64,000 nucleotides of DNA from Nitzschia sp. pyKryTriq1 (Eukaryota > Bacillariophyta > Bacillariophyceae > Bacillariales > Bacillariaceae): the NCBI GenBank assembly GCA_956465555.1, contig OY101116.1, positions 1,736,001 to 1,800,000 of the forward strand, read 5' to 3'. The translations under genes and the position numbers were made by a program. The notes beneath the pieces were generated by a model. It worked only from the letters and a program-made list of their open reading frames with translations, was not told where the DNA came from and ran no database searches. Within the stretch, counting starts at the first letter, position 1, and every line of letters begins with the position of its first letter. Of this stretch, positions 9,139 to 20,266 are shown piece after piece.

Positions 9139-10355
9139 ATGAGTTCTAACGACCAAGAAAGAGAAATCGTAGAGGACACTCCCCATTACAGGAGTGTCAT
9201 GATTGCGGGCCCATTGTCGGCTCCGCCGATGCCCCGATCATTTGCAAGCGTGAGACCGTTCAAGACAGCACCCCAATCGCTAAAGCATGAGAAACCCATT
9301 ATCTCCGGCGCTGCAGTTTGGAGTGTAGCTGATTTGCCATCCCTCCCTGCGGCATACTTTCTAGAACGATCCAGTGTTTACGTAGAGGGCGATGCCCAAG
9401 AGATCGCCAACAGAATATGCGACTGCCTGCGAAAGCAATCCATCGCTGCCTCCTGCGACGGCGATGATAAGGTACGAATGAAAGATCGAAGCATCTAGAC
9501 TAATATCTAGCAAGATATGCGCGGTTGATTCTGACAACATGCTCCCTTCTATTTCAGAATCTACTTGTTGCCGAAACATGTGACTGTGTGAAGTTTGCTG
9601 TACGATTGTTTGCGGACCAAGGCAAGATTGTTGTTGAGGTCCAACGCAAGTGTGGCTGCTCGTTTCAATTTCGCGAGACCGCCCGTGCCGTTCTCAGATC
9701 TGCAGCAAAGGGCGACACCACGGAAGCGCCAAAGCGCAAGTTCACCATGCCGAGTTGCATCCCACGAGACACGTTGGAGCAGCAGCAGCAACGAGCAGAA
9801 AGCGGTCTCGAGGTCGCTCTGCAGCAACTCTGCTCGGATCGACTGGATTCTCAGCTCATCGGGATGGAGAGCCTGGAGCAAGTCACCCGATGCGAAAGCC
9901 GAGGACATGTTTCCAAGAAGGTTCTCGAAGGATCTTGCCTCGAAAAGGTACTGTCGGCTGCCCAAGCTGATGCCACAGACGCGCGCTGTGACATTGAAGA
10001 GCAGCACATCTCCGTGATGAAGCGAAGAGCTATCACGGTTTTGGCCAATGCTCTATGTGCAATCTCAAAATTGAACGAACTTGAAGTTTTCTTGGAAGGT
10101 TGCGCGCAGTTGAAATCAGAATCCTTCATCTGCAACCTCGTCGAGACGCTGAGAGAGGCGTCCACGCAACCGCACGAAGCTACTCAAGCAGCAAGATGTA
10201 TGCAACATCTAATGGCTTCGAAGGATGTTCAGTCCGTTTTGATCGAGATGAGTGCCATCTCGGTCGTGTCAGACGCATGCACCACTGGAGCATCCCGAAG
10301 TACTCTCCTCGAACAGGAAAGCAAGAAGCTTAAGATGCAACTGAGCAGCGTGTAA
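9139..10355 (+). CDS. unrecognised 376-residue protein
   Basis: Exons 9139-9471 and 9558-10355 (GTACGA...TTTCAG, phase 0) give 376 residues. I do not recognise the family. Residues about 1-60 are polar and disordered. Residues about 65-165 alternate strands and helices (SSVYVEGDAQEIANRICDCL, then FAVRLFADQGKIVVEVQRK and CGCSFQFRETARAVL), a pattern that would suit a small alpha/beta module such as a kinase-associated KA1-like fold, but I cannot assert homology. Residues about 190-376 are helical with ARM/HEAT-like character (RRAITVLANALCAISKL, TQAARCMQHLMAS) and may bind protein. No signal peptide or membrane segment is seen. The coding quality and clean intron support a real gene. Confidence 0.7.
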
Positions 10356-11143
10356 ATATTCTATCGCTACAAGTACTCTTCCAGGAGATATTCTCTCCTA
10401 TCAGGCATGCAACTTTCAATCCAATCTTCTCCTAATACTACTAGTAGCTACTACGAGAAGGTCTTTATTCTGTTGTCTTCTACTGTACAACTTTTTAGTA
10501 CCGGTAGCTTTGATCATACTACTACGATGGTTTAGGTAGGAGTTCGGGTTGAGTTCGGTTTTTATTGCAGACTCATCCGGGGCGAGCTCTGGATCGTGGA
10601 TTGGAAAGGAGGTCACAGCATCCATTCCGCTGCTCTCATCTAATGTTTTTGCGGGAGACATAGCGAAACCTTGTGCCTCATCTACTAACTACTGCAGTCA
10701 AAAGGGTGGCCCACAAGGGGTGTCAAATATTCGATCAATGCTTTCGCAAGGATCAGGCATCGCTATAAGTTTGCAATTAGCAATAAGCAGCCGTCGGTAT
10801 GAACCTCATTGACTTGCTTTCTGCCCCTGCGCAAGAGTAAAACAAAATGCAAAATTTGGGTACATAAACTGATTTACCGAAAAGGGGGAGCGTCTTGCTT
10901 CCGAACGCATCGTCTCCAATGAGTAGACTTCGGTACTATCTGTACGTAGAGTCATTTCGCTGAGCCGCCGGCGGCCCCAACGCGTCTGAAAAGCTGCCTT
11001 TGTTGCGCTGCGGTGCTGTTGCTGTTATTGTTGATTGCTCTGTTGCGCCCGTTGACTTGGATAATCCTTTTTTGGATTACGAGTACTTCATATCAGTCCA
11101 CCCCTGTTTTTTGGCACTGCAGTACGGTAATTCTTTGGCAACC
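10356..11143. other. 788-bp spacer without a supported gene
   Basis: No gene supported. A CTACTAGTAGCTAC palindromic block lies near 10437-10453 and a TACCGGTAG at 10499-10507. A minus-strand frame at 10416-10661 reads plausibly but is short and has a stop just upstream. Confidence 0.45.
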
Positions 11144-12153
11144 ATGGGAAAAGAGGATGACGAATTGACGGACCTCTTGACGAAGCTCTATACAATCCAA
11201 GAGGATATTGGGGCCAAACCCAAAACATCGGAAGATGAAAAGCGGAACAAAGCCGCCAATATTGCCACGATGGGCAAAGGCAAAAAGGCGGAGAAGAAAG
11301 GTTCTAAGTTTCTAGAGCTCAAATCGACAATTTTGGATCGTTTGAAGGACATTCACCGAATGTTGAAAGAAACCAAGGAGTTGGAAGGCGCGGGTTACGG
11401 AGGTGATAATGCCAAGGAAATCATCAAGACCCAAGCGGAGATCCGAGAGCAAATCCGGCAGTCAACGGATGAGTGGCGAGAGTTGGAAGGCATTTACAAA
11501 AAGGAAGCACGAAAGAAAAAGAGTAAATTCTCGCCTGAGGAGCTCGAGATCCAGTCGGAATTGGTGAGACGGCTGTATGCTGAGATTGAGAAAGTGAAGG
11601 ATGCTCAAATGAAGGGGTATGCCAAGACTCGAGCACCTGATGCTGCGGCGGCGTTGAACACGAAAGCGATGGCGTTTGATGCTTGTAAGTACTTTGAGGT
11701 TTTGCTCGTGGATATGACTCTCAACCAATCACACGCACGCTTACCTACTGTCAATGTGTACTGGTAGCTGGTGGTGGAAAGTCCGGTGGTCCCTCGTGGG
11801 GAGGACCTGGCGGAGGTGTCGCTCTCACAGGCGACCAGCAAGCACAGATGCTGCAGCTGGAAGAGAGAGACGCGGACTTTGATCTTCAACTCGATGAGAT
11901 TGGCGAGGGAATCCAGGATCTTGCAGAAATTGCCCAACAGCAGGGAGAAGAAGTTGCTTTGCAGAGTCAGATGCTTGATCGGGTAGACAAGAAAATTGAT
12001 AAGAATCTGGAACGCATGACGAAAGTAAACACTCGAATGAAGGAGACCCTCGAGGAGGTGGGCAGAGCCAGCGACAAGATCATGGTTGATATCATGTGTA
12101 TTGTTCTCGCCATTGGATTTGGAGCTGTGATCTACAACTTTGTCAAGAAATGA
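11144..12153 (+). CDS. SYP7-like Qc-SNARE syntaxin
   Basis: Exons 11144-11684 and 11768-12153 (GTAAGT...GGTAG, phase 1) give 308 residues. It is a tail-anchored SNARE, most similar in layout to plant SYP71-73 Qc-SNAREs of ER and plasma membrane fusion. Residues 1-185 form charged helices with coiled-coil character. A Gly-rich linker (GGGKSGGPSWGGPGGG) follows, then the SNARE heptads from about residue 212, with the zero-layer glutamine likely in ALQSQML. The C-terminus is a hydrophobic anchor (IMVDIMCIVLAIGFGAVIYN) plus FVKK, as in SYP7 proteins. ATG 11144 is preferred because the longer frame from 11000 adds unrelated residues. SYP7 assignment comes from the KIDKN...RMKETLEE block and anchor. 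Confidence 0.83.
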
Positions 12154-12878
12154 TCAGCAATTTCTTGTATTCAAAACATAATCAACCATGATAGTAGAAA
12201 TAGATGGCATCGACTTATGGAGTCCGGAACGAATACACAATGTTGTTCTGGCTTACGATTAGGAAGGAAAAGACTTGAGTGTCACTACGGCAAAAGTAGC
12301 GACCAGTCGGGATACGGCAAAAATGATCATACTCTACTAGTAGCTCGGGTCTATTTTTATATAGTGGAAATGGGGTAGGATTACATCGCCAAGCCTCTCT
12401 ACTCTAGAGCAGCATCTTACCAGTTCTCTTAATAACAAGAAGCGGAGGAGAAGAGTCAGTTGTTACAAGTATGAAAAAGACTACTCGCATTACTTTAATA
12501 GTCTACTGTACCAGTACTATTTCCGGTAGTACCACGTCTTACCGGTACGATTTTTCGACGTTTGACCTTCTCGACACCTCCGATCCAAATTCTATCGGAG
12601 AAATCTGCGCGAAAAATCCTCACAGCACTATTTTTTCGCCACACTACCGTTCACACCTCGCTAGCACAATGTACCGTATCGGAACGCAGTCCGGTGGGGC
12701 CTGTGGGCCATGGCCGCGGCTCCACTCTTGAAGCATCGCACTTCTCGAGACTTTGAGATCCGATATCGAGAGCATAGACGTCTTACGCGTACAATACAAG
12801 TGCCGTGCTACCACCTATTTGTGTTCAAAGATTGCAGTAGGATTACAGTACGTGCCTCTAGGATACTTCTACATCATC
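12154..12878. other. 725-bp spacer with small GTAC/ACCGGT motifs
   Basis: No gene seen. Short palindromic elements occur at 12335-12345 (CTACTAGTAG) and 12503-12552 (GTACCAGTAC, ACCGGTACG). It presumably holds the SEH1 promoter. Confidence 0.45.
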
Positions 12879-13835
12879 ATGTTTAGTGGATCCGATGAAA
12901 ATACCAAAGTGTTGGCGTCTCGACATTTGGACTATGTCCATCACATAGCATTTGATGTCTATGGGCGCCGAATGGCAACCTGTAGTGGGGATCGCTTTGT
13001 CCGGGTCTGGGATCTGAACGACCAAGGAGAATGGTTTATGGTGGCAGAATTTCAAGCTCATAAAGGCAGCGTGACGATGCTCAGCTGGGGTCACCCTGAG
13101 TTTGGAAGTTTGATAGCCACTTGTGGAGCCGATCACGAGGCCAAGATCTGGGAAGAACGAACCAATGCTACCTCGGCGGCATCCCGATGGACTGCCAAGG
13201 CCCAACTGACAGAATCGAGAAAAGCTGTTTCGTGCGTCGAGTTTGCTCCTCGCCACTTTGGCTTGAAGCTTGCGACAGGTAGCTCCGATGGATCCATGCG
13301 TATCTACGAGGCTGTGGATGTCATGAATCTGGCACAGTGGCCCTTGGCAGCGACTGTGCAGTGCTTTGGGGAAGGTTTGGGTGTCACTTGTCTTTCGTGG
13401 TCGACAGGCCGCTTCGAACCACCCACTCTGGTCGTAGGAGGTGCTTACCCCATCGTCTTTCGATACATTGAATCTTCGCGCCAATGGAATCCCATCTTGG
13501 TGTTGCCACCACCTGCCCGTGGGGACATTTTGGACGTTGCTTGGGCTCCCAATGTAGGTCGTCGTTACCACTTGGTTGCAAGCGCGGAAGGTCAGCAGTT
13601 ACGAATCTTTAAACTAGCGCGAAGCATGGAGGCCGACAAGCTGGAACTTGAGTCTACGCAGACTCTGGAAGTCACCAATGCATGGAGATGCCAATGGAAT
13701 GTTACTGGGACAGTACTTGCCAGCAGCGGCGATGGTGGCATAGTGCAGCTATGGAAATCAGATTTCTTGGGGAACTTCAAGTGTGTGTCCAAAATCCATG
13801 GGGATCTAACACAGGTGGCTGCGGGATTGTCCTAG
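12879..13835 (+). CDS. SEH1: nucleoporin SEH1 (WD40 protein)
   Basis: A single-exon WD40 propeller of 318 residues. It matches SEH1, a shared subunit of the nuclear-pore Y complex and the SEA/GATOR2 complex. Family-diagnostic blocks in order are HIAFDVYGRRMATCSGDRFV (about 22-41), WGHPEFGSLIATC, CVEFAPRHFGLKLATGSSDG, RIYEAVDVMNLAQWPL, FAPN-type AWAPNVGRRYHLVA and WNVTGTVLASSGDGGIVQLW. The six-bladed layout and length agree with human and yeast SEH1. ATG 12879 begins MFSGSDEN and aligns with the animal start; an in-frame ATG at 12753 would add 42 unconserved residues. Confidence 0.93.
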   Translation: MFSGSDENTKVLASRHLDYVHHIAFDVYGRRMATCSGDRFVRVWDLNDQGEWFMVAEFQAHKGSVTMLSWGHPEFGSLIATCGADHEAKIWEERTNATSAASRWTAKAQLTESRKAVSCVEFAPRHFGLKLATGSSDGSMRIYEAVDVMNLAQWPLAATVQCFGEGLGVTCLSWSTGRFEPPTLVVGGAYPIVFRYIESSRQWNPILVLPPPARGDILDVAWAPNVGRRYHLVASAEGQQLRIFKLARSMEADKLELESTQTLEVTNAWRCQWNVTGTVLASSGDGGIVQLWKSDFLGNFKCVSKIHGDLTQVAAGLS

Positions 13836-13995
13836 AAGAATGACAACACACAATAGCCTAATCTTTTTTGGCAAGCCACTCATACTGGAATACTGATAGT
13901 ATTTGCCGTAAAGTAGATCTAGATCTAATAATATTTAGATCAACGTGAATGGTTCCTATCTATTAAGAGAAAGTTGTTGCCAGATTCCACTGTAG

Positions 13996-15054
13996 CTAGA
14001 CTCCCAGGCTGGCATTGAGTTTTTCTGCCACCGATAACTGCGTTCGAGTGATATTCGACAAGTATGTGACCATGAGCAAATCTTGCAAAGAATCATTGAA
14101 TAGTTTGTCAAAGACCTCGGGACGGACTCGAGGAATAGTAGCCAATGCGTTTGCAACTTGTCTCCCTAGCTCGGCATCAGGAGAGATCTTTCCGTCGACA
14201 ACGGCATCCACATAGTTGGATGCTGTTTCCAACAAGTTGAACAGTTTTTCCATAGATACCAAAAGAGGTTCTTCTCCCTCGGCGGTTTTGTCGTCCATCT
14301 CACCACCTGTCACCATCTTGTTCAGACAAATAGCTTCTGGTTCGTTAGTTTCCATGGTCAGTCGCAATTCATGGAACAAGTTGGCCAGAGGTTCTCCCTG
14401 GACCAACACAGGCGTGCTCCTGTAGGCTCGAACGGAAACTGCATCCTCTTTCAGTCTCGTATCCACTACCAAATGGATCGGATCGCCTTCGTCGGACTCT
14501 CCGGCATAAAACTCGTGAATCAGGGAAGAAGTGTCCGCAATCAAGTCGGGACCGTCTTCCCCCTCTCCCAAGGCTGCCGATGCGTACCAGCCAACGACTT
14601 GTTCCTTTCGGTTGGCTTTCATGTGCAAGGCTAGCATTTGCTTATTAAAGTCCTTGCCAATGGCGACCTCGTCACCTCGTTCGGCGTGAGGAACAGCGAA
14701 ACAATTTGTCACTTCCACCTGTTGATGTTCAATGTTCAATAATATAGTGATATCAATAGCACGGCATAGCACAGCACCGCACAGCAAAAAGTCATTCGAG
14801 GTGTGTGAGAAGCGGTGATTTCATTGGAATTGACTGCATATAGATACAATGATACATACCGTTCTACCATCTCGTCGCCCCAAAAGAGTTCCAATCACAC
14901 GTCCAGAAGCTTCTTGGCGCCGGCTATGGTGATCCAAGACGTGCAACAAAACCAGTGGATGCACAATCACATTTGTGACAGAATCCACTCCCTCGTCTAA
15001 CAAGAGAGCCGGAGACGATGGCGATGAGGCCGACGCAGAAGTCAGACTTGTCAT
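13996..15054 (-). CDS. EIF3F: translation initiation factor eIF3 subunit f
   Basis: Exons 15054-14860 and 14718-13996 (GTATGT...CAACAG, phase 0) give 305 residues. The protein is the MPN-domain subunit f of eIF3, which holds the 43S preinitiation complex. Features: a disordered N-terminus, an MPN core starting VIVHPLVLLHVLDHHSRR and VIGTLLGRRDGRTVEVTNCFAVPH, then VVGWYASA, and a C-terminal helical region shared by eIF3f/h and proteasome Rpn8. The H-X-H and Ser/Asp residues of an active JAMM metalloprotease are absent, as is usual for eIF3f. The intron splits the first MPN strand region. Very good match to the family in length. Confidence 0.92.
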
Positions 15055-15756
15055 TCTTTCAAGTAGTTCTTCTTTTCAACGAGAGTAAGTAGGCTTTTGT
15101 CTCACGCTCTTCTTGTTTGTTGTTGTCGAGGACTTGTCAACACACACCACCACAACATGGTTGCACCGGTTGCTCGTGCTAGCTGGAGAGCTGGGAGAGA
15201 GAGAGCGCCGAAAGAGCGAGAGAGGCGACCATGGCCACTCGCTTTTTGGTTGGAGGGATCCATCCGAGGTCTGTCCTTCGAAATGCGACAATTCGTGGCC
15301 GCAGAAACCCCCTGCCTTCACGACAACGCGCGGCATCGCGGATCGGTAGTTGCGGTACGATACGACAAAGACGACCCAAACGGGGGAAACTGACTCATCC
15401 GATCAAATCGAAAGCCTAAAAGTCCGCTTCAACGTTTCATAACAGATTTTAGTATCAAAGAGAGAGAGATGATGTCCAATGTCTCATGTCTCCACATAAT
15501 ATCTAGCTAGTTCCTTCTATCTCGTTGGTCTGCTGTCATTGATGTCTTTGTCGTCCCTGCCTGCCTTGATCCACAATTTATATCATTACAAGAGTCACCC
15601 ATTGATTATATTTCTTGACATTTTGAAACTGTGCTGAGTTGATAAAGGGAGTTCCAAGCTGTCAAAATATTCAATCATCTGGGCTAAAGTCCGTGATATC
15701 GATCTTGTTTGGTCAACAACTCTTCGAAGGGTTGGAGTGTATCAGCCACCACAATA
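15055..15756. other. 700-bp divergent spacer eIF3f/DUF2009
   Basis: No supported gene. Overlapping short frames exist on both strands at 15076-15420 without domain content. GC-rich near eIF3f, AT-rich from 15420. Confidence 0.45.
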
Positions 15757-17451
15757 ATGGCTCGAGGCAAAGCACGGTCATCTTCCACCAATGGAGAGGC
15801 CAGTGTGGAAGAAGAGTCATCTCCCACCACCAAGAGGAATTCACATCGTCGGGGGAGGACGTTGGCAGATTTTGCGAAATATGTTCCGCTGCGCTTGACG
15901 GCTGAAGAGAGGTCACTGTTGAATGTCTTGGAACAGGCATTACATGTCAGTGAGTACACTGATCAAGTCGATGTGGCTGTTGGGGTTGTACGAAGAGGGG
16001 TCAAAACTCGTCGGATACAAGAAGGTATTATTGAGATTTGTCAAATTGCCACAGGCTTGGCGGTAGCCAGTGGTCACGAACGAGCCTACTCGTGTGAAGG
16101 AGGAGGGGGTGGTGGCAAATCAATGTTTGGGCGCATACGAAATGGAAAGAAGAAATCATCCAGCGGCAAAGGTTCTTCTTCGTCTTTTTCTTCCGACTCG
16201 ACAACCTCGTGGGCTGGCCGTGATCTAAAGGAGAACGCCGAATTTTTTCAGGCTCTATTTGAAGTGGGACGCCGAAATAAAGTATTGAACCCTAGTCACA
16301 TGAGATCAACGTATGGTAAGCTCATGTATATACTACAAGATGCGCAGAATCCAGCAGTCGTCAAAGCGCTCGGATTTTCACTTCATAAGGACATTCAACT
16401 CGTGATACCCTATCTCGAGGAAAACAATTGTATGGACATTTTAAATGATCCGCGGCTGGAAGGAGCTATTCGGTTTATTCGAGATCGGGAAGAGATGACG
16501 GGCGACAAAGTCGAGCGTTCAGTGGTACAAATGTTGGTCGAAGAGAAACGTGGGCTCCGAGAAGAACTGATCAATGATTATGCATCCAAGACGAACATGG
16601 AACCAGACGATGTCGGGCGGGTGATCGATTCAATAGCAGACGCCATTTCGTCAGTACAGACTACCCTGACTCCGGTAAAGCGAATGCTCCAATATCTGGA
16701 AGACGAGTTTGACCCAAACCTTGTCAATCCAGGACAGTCCCTGGAGATACGAGGGGAAAGCCAAAATACTCGTATGCGCCAATTTAGTCGTTACGGGTTG
16801 TCCGCTTATGAAGGAGGTGACAGCGAGGGGCCAACGTTGACACATTCACATGGGACTCAATATTACTTTGTATGGCAAACCTTACGATTATGGTGCAAGG
16901 TCATGAAGAACATGCACAAACTCTGGCTATGTGCGGATATGGACCTTCTTTCGATTGCTACCTCATACAGCCTACTCAACACTGGACAGGGACTGAATAG
17001 GGTGCAACCATGTCCTCTCGTGGGTAAGGTTATGCGACACTTGTTGACCACCACACAGCAGGAAGCAGGGGTTCCATGGGTAGGGTTGAGTGTGGTGCAT
17101 CTGGGAGATCGGGACGTACCGAATGCGTTGATATTCATCGACAAGTACACACAGATTCCAAGATTTCTTAGTCCGCTTGTATCCTTTCTTCAGGGACTAC
17201 CAGAGTTGTGTCAAGATGCTAGAATCTACGCTTACATAAAGGATCGTTTCGGATCTCAGGACAAGCTCAAACTTGCGGTGCTAGGGGATTTCTTCAGACA
17301 TGCGTTTGATGGGAGTGGGGATGATGGCGGGAGCTGTATCGACGGTCGTCTAACAAGCTCCTGGAATTGGACATCGATGTTGGCAAAGAAGCCATACCAT
17401 CACGTCTTTATGATGTCTGGTTTCCAAGGATTTGATGGGGATTTCAAGTAA
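15757..17451 (+). CDS. DUF2009/UPF0652 family protein
   Basis: A single exon of 564 residues. It belongs to the conserved eukaryotic family DUF2009 (UPF0652), whose function is unknown. Family blocks seen include RNKVLNPSHMRSTYGKLMYILQD (about 180-200), RVIDSIADAISSVQ, KRMLQYLEDEFDPN, LTHSHGTQYYFVWQTLRLW (about 365-383), NTGQGLNRVQPCPLVG and WVGLSVVHLGDRDVPNALIFIDKYTQ. A Ser/Gly-rich insert sits at about residues 112-148. The first ATG in frame is 15757; earlier codons are non-ATG. The gene converges with the sphingosine kinase gene, 118 bp away. No membrane segments are evident. Confidence 0.85.
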   Translation: MARGKARSSSTNGEASVEEESSPTTKRNSHRRGRTLADFAKYVPLRLTAEERSLLNVLEQALHVSEYTDQVDVAVGVVRRGVKTRRIQEGIIEICQIATGLAVASGHERAYSCEGGGGGGKSMFGRIRNGKKKSSSGKGSSSSFSSDSTTSWAGRDLKENAEFFQALFEVGRRNKVLNPSHMRSTYGKLMYILQDAQNPAVVKALGFSLHKDIQLVIPYLEENNCMDILNDPRLEGAIRFIRDREEMTGDKVERSVVQMLVEEKRGLREELINDYASKTNMEPDDVGRVIDSIADAISSVQTTLTPVKRMLQYLEDEFDPNLVNPGQSLEIRGESQNTRMRQFSRYGLSAYEGGDSEGPTLTHSHGTQYYFVWQTLRLWCKVMKNMHKLWLCADMDLLSIATSYSLLNTGQGLNRVQPCPLVGKVMRHLLTTTQQEAGVPWVGLSVVHLGDRDVPNALIFIDKYTQIPRFLSPLVSFLQGLPELCQDARIYAYIKDRFGSQDKLKLAVLGDFFRHAFDGSGDDGGSCIDGRLTSSWNWTSMLAKKPYHHVFMMSGFQGFDGDFK

Positions 17452-17569
17452 AAATACGATTTTCGACAAGAGGATTACGTATGTAAGCTGTATTACAGGG
17501 TACTCCTTACACCATTCTATGTATGTACGAGTATACTATACACGTACGTATTTCGGACGATCACAACAA

Positions 17570-19502
17570 TCAAAGATTGCAGTATGCCCGAGTAGCTCTC
17601 TGCAGAACCATTCCTTGCACAGGTCCCGATTCGATGACTTCGCCGTCCAGATCATTGTAGGATCCAGATGAAATCGGTTCTAGCCGATAAGCGGTGCAAT
17701 CAATGAATTCCACGGAATCCATGTCGACGTGAGTTCCGTGTTCCAAGGCGAGTAGAATGAGCAACATGCGGAACCGAGAAACAGTGTTTCTGATTTCGTT
17801 TGTTCACGCGATTGTCATTAATGAGGAATGCCACAGTAGAGTTAGCGAGATGGAGCGGGAGCAAAGTAGTCAAAAGCCTTGCCAGACGTATTTGTTATGC
17901 ACTTACCGTACGAGAAAGATGTGAAAAAGACCATCGCCGGGTTTGCACTGCGGGTGCGCAATCAAGGCTTCCCCGGCGTGCGTGACTTGCGAAGCCCAGA
18001 AAAGGCAGAAATCATCCTCCATGGTAACCCATCCATCTGCCTTGTTGAGAGGCTTTGTCAACGGCGGTAGCTTTGTAAGCGGTACTGCCGTTGGAGGAAG
18101 ATACGACAATTTGGCGCGGTAGGATCTTAGGTTGAGAACTCTCCAGGCTGAATAAACTTCCATTCGAACAAATCCCATCCAGCGCAAAGCCTCTGATTCG
18201 ATATCAACATCTGCGATGATTGCCCAGCTAAATGTCAGGAAAGAAAGGTAGTTTGCTGAACTGGTTTCGTACCGCGACAAATCCAAGGGAACCGTCTTGC
18301 CCTTGGCAACCATAAATGCGTAGTCGGTGGCCGTTGTTCGCTCCTATCAAAAGAAAGAATGTACATTACGTCGAGATAAAAAAGCTGTAAGGATTCCCAA
18401 ATTCGTTTTGATAAAGCATGAGCTGACATTGTTGGTTTGCAGAGCAACTTACTTGGCTAGCATGGGCCAAGCTAGCAGAAAGACCATTGGACGTGCCAGC
18501 ACCGATGTGTCCCAGTTTGAGCTTCTTCAAAATGTCGTCACAATCAGATCGTTTCTTGATGCCCTGCATAATTTCATATATGCTACCATCCCCACCGATC
18601 CCTACAATACCATCGTACTTGGAAATGTCAGCGATTCCACCCTCGTCCTTCCCTTCCTCTTTGATTGCCATCGCTTCTTCCGCATGCCCTGCGTGCGTCG
18701 TAATAATACTATCATGTTCGACTCCAGCTTGCTCTAACATGGGTGCCACATTGTTCTTGTAGATCTCTAGGCCCTTCTTGGTTCCCGAAAATGGATTGAC
18801 AATCACCAACAATCGTTCGGTTGTACTAGCAGAGGAGGTAGGACGAGCCACCTTTCGAATAGCCTTGACAAGCGCCGTAATGTGAGCAAGGTCTTCGGCA
18901 GGCGCCACTTGAAAGCTACGATGATGAGCGTATCGGTGGAGCATTCTTTTCGCCGCCGACGTAGTACCATCATCTCTGTCCGATGATTTTGAATTTGACT
19001 GTTTAGTACCGATAGGAAACTCTTTGACGGGTTTATCTCGTTGCCTTCTGTTTCCAGTACAAGTCGTCAGAATCGACTCATTCGAAGGATTCCTGCGAGG
19101 ATACATAAAGATCGTCAATTTGGCAGCTGCTTGTGTATCCGACGGTGTCGGGGCTTTGGGTGCATTATTAGTATCATCATCATCGCTGGCGGCGGCGGCG
19201 GCGGCCACTCGAGGTTCCGTGCTATGTTTGTTTTGGAGGAGCTCCACTTCCAACGAGGCGCCAATCACATCGTCGACGCGCAAAATATCCAAAATATCCT
19301 CCTCCTCATCGTCGTCTTTGTCGTCATCATTGGCTACTAACACGAGGGCATTGTGCTTGGCGTCAAAGCGGAAAAAGCACTGGCGACGTCCTTCACTACC
19401 CGTACTACTACTTTGTTGATATGGGTCATACACTTGCGGGATGTACAGTTTGGCCTCCTTGAATTCCTGAGAGGGAAAATCAAACGTCGACATGGTACAC
19501 AC
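17570..19502 (-). CDS. sphingosine kinase-like lipid kinase
   Basis: Three exons, 19502-18453, 18343-17907 and 17789-17570 (GTAAGT donors; phases 0 and 2), give 568 residues; ATG 19493 is an alternative. It is a diacylglycerol-kinase-fold enzyme most like sphingosine kinases, which phosphorylate long-chain bases to make a signalling lipid. Evidence: LLVIVNPFSGTKKG (about 230), the nucleotide loop VGIGGDGSIYEIMQG (about 300), GAGTSNGLSASLAH, and the C-terminal ADVDIESEALRWMGFVRMEVY and DCTAYRLEP blocks. Residues 45-190 hold an acidic, Ala- and Ser-rich lead with no clear domain. Intron joins restore continuous family sequence. A ceramide kinase is less likely. Confidence 0.87.
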
Positions 19503-20266
19503 ACGTGCTTGTGTGTACTTGTACCTAGAGTAGGTACGTTACTTACAGATGGTTGATAATTCTTCTGTCGATTGGCGTTACTCTCTCTACTACTACTACT
19601 ACTAGAGAGACTACTAGTAGAGGTAGTCTAGAGAGCTAGCACTTGAATGGGAGGGAGTGAAGCGAAGAACCAGGTACTACTCATAGACGACTATTGTAGA
19701 CTACCGGTAGCTACTAAGAGCTAATAGTCGTCTAACAAGGAACAAAAGGACGTGGACGAGGAGATGCGTTGCGCCGCCACCACCAGCGCCCCAGAGTTCG
19801 GTCATTGCTCTTACCCCTAAGTCAAGATATGAATTTTCCTAAATTGTTCTAGTGGATAATTCAGCTTGGGGGTAATGGTATAATCCTGGATCCTGCCTAC
19901 TGTACCTGTACGGGTACCCACGGTACCAGGAGCCGGTACAAGGTACAGTACACCTGTACAAGTACTGTACTGGCAGGTGACGTTCTACTACCGGTAGTAC
20001 AAGCTAGAGTAGAGTAGTTCGGAGAATGAGGCCGGAGAATGGGGTTAATAAAAATTGAGACTAACTAAAATACTTTATTCTTTATTCGTCTGGGACGAGA
20101 TGGGGACAAGTTGAAATGGATCGTCACCTTCACGAAAGAACTGTGGGAAAAAGGAACGTGAGAGAAGAATTTTCTTTCTATTATCGCTGGGTCACTCTAA
20201 ATTTGAGTTGATTTGATTTGATTCCGTTTCTTCTCTGTAGTGAAGTAGTAGCTCTCTTTATACATA
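19503..20266. repeat. spacer with CTACTAGTAG and GTAC palindrome clusters
   Basis: No gene is seen. Bases 19588-19640 carry overlapping CTACTAC, CTAGAGAG and CTACTAGTAG units. Bases 19680-19735 repeat TAGACGACTATT/AATAGTCGTCTA as an inverted pair. Bases 19898-20005 are a dense GTAC cluster (CTGTACCTGTAC, GGTACAAGGTACAG, CTACCGGTAG). Confidence 0.7.

Noticed and set aside
10416-10661. Minus-strand 81-residue frame that reads like a disordered protein end
   Set aside because: A stop lies a few codons upstream and the only acceptor-like site places that stop in frame, so it cannot be joined to an upstream exon.
15709-15756. Upstream in-frame start for the DUF2009 protein
   Set aside because: The first codon of that frame is TTG; the first ATG is 15757 and the conserved region starts well after it.
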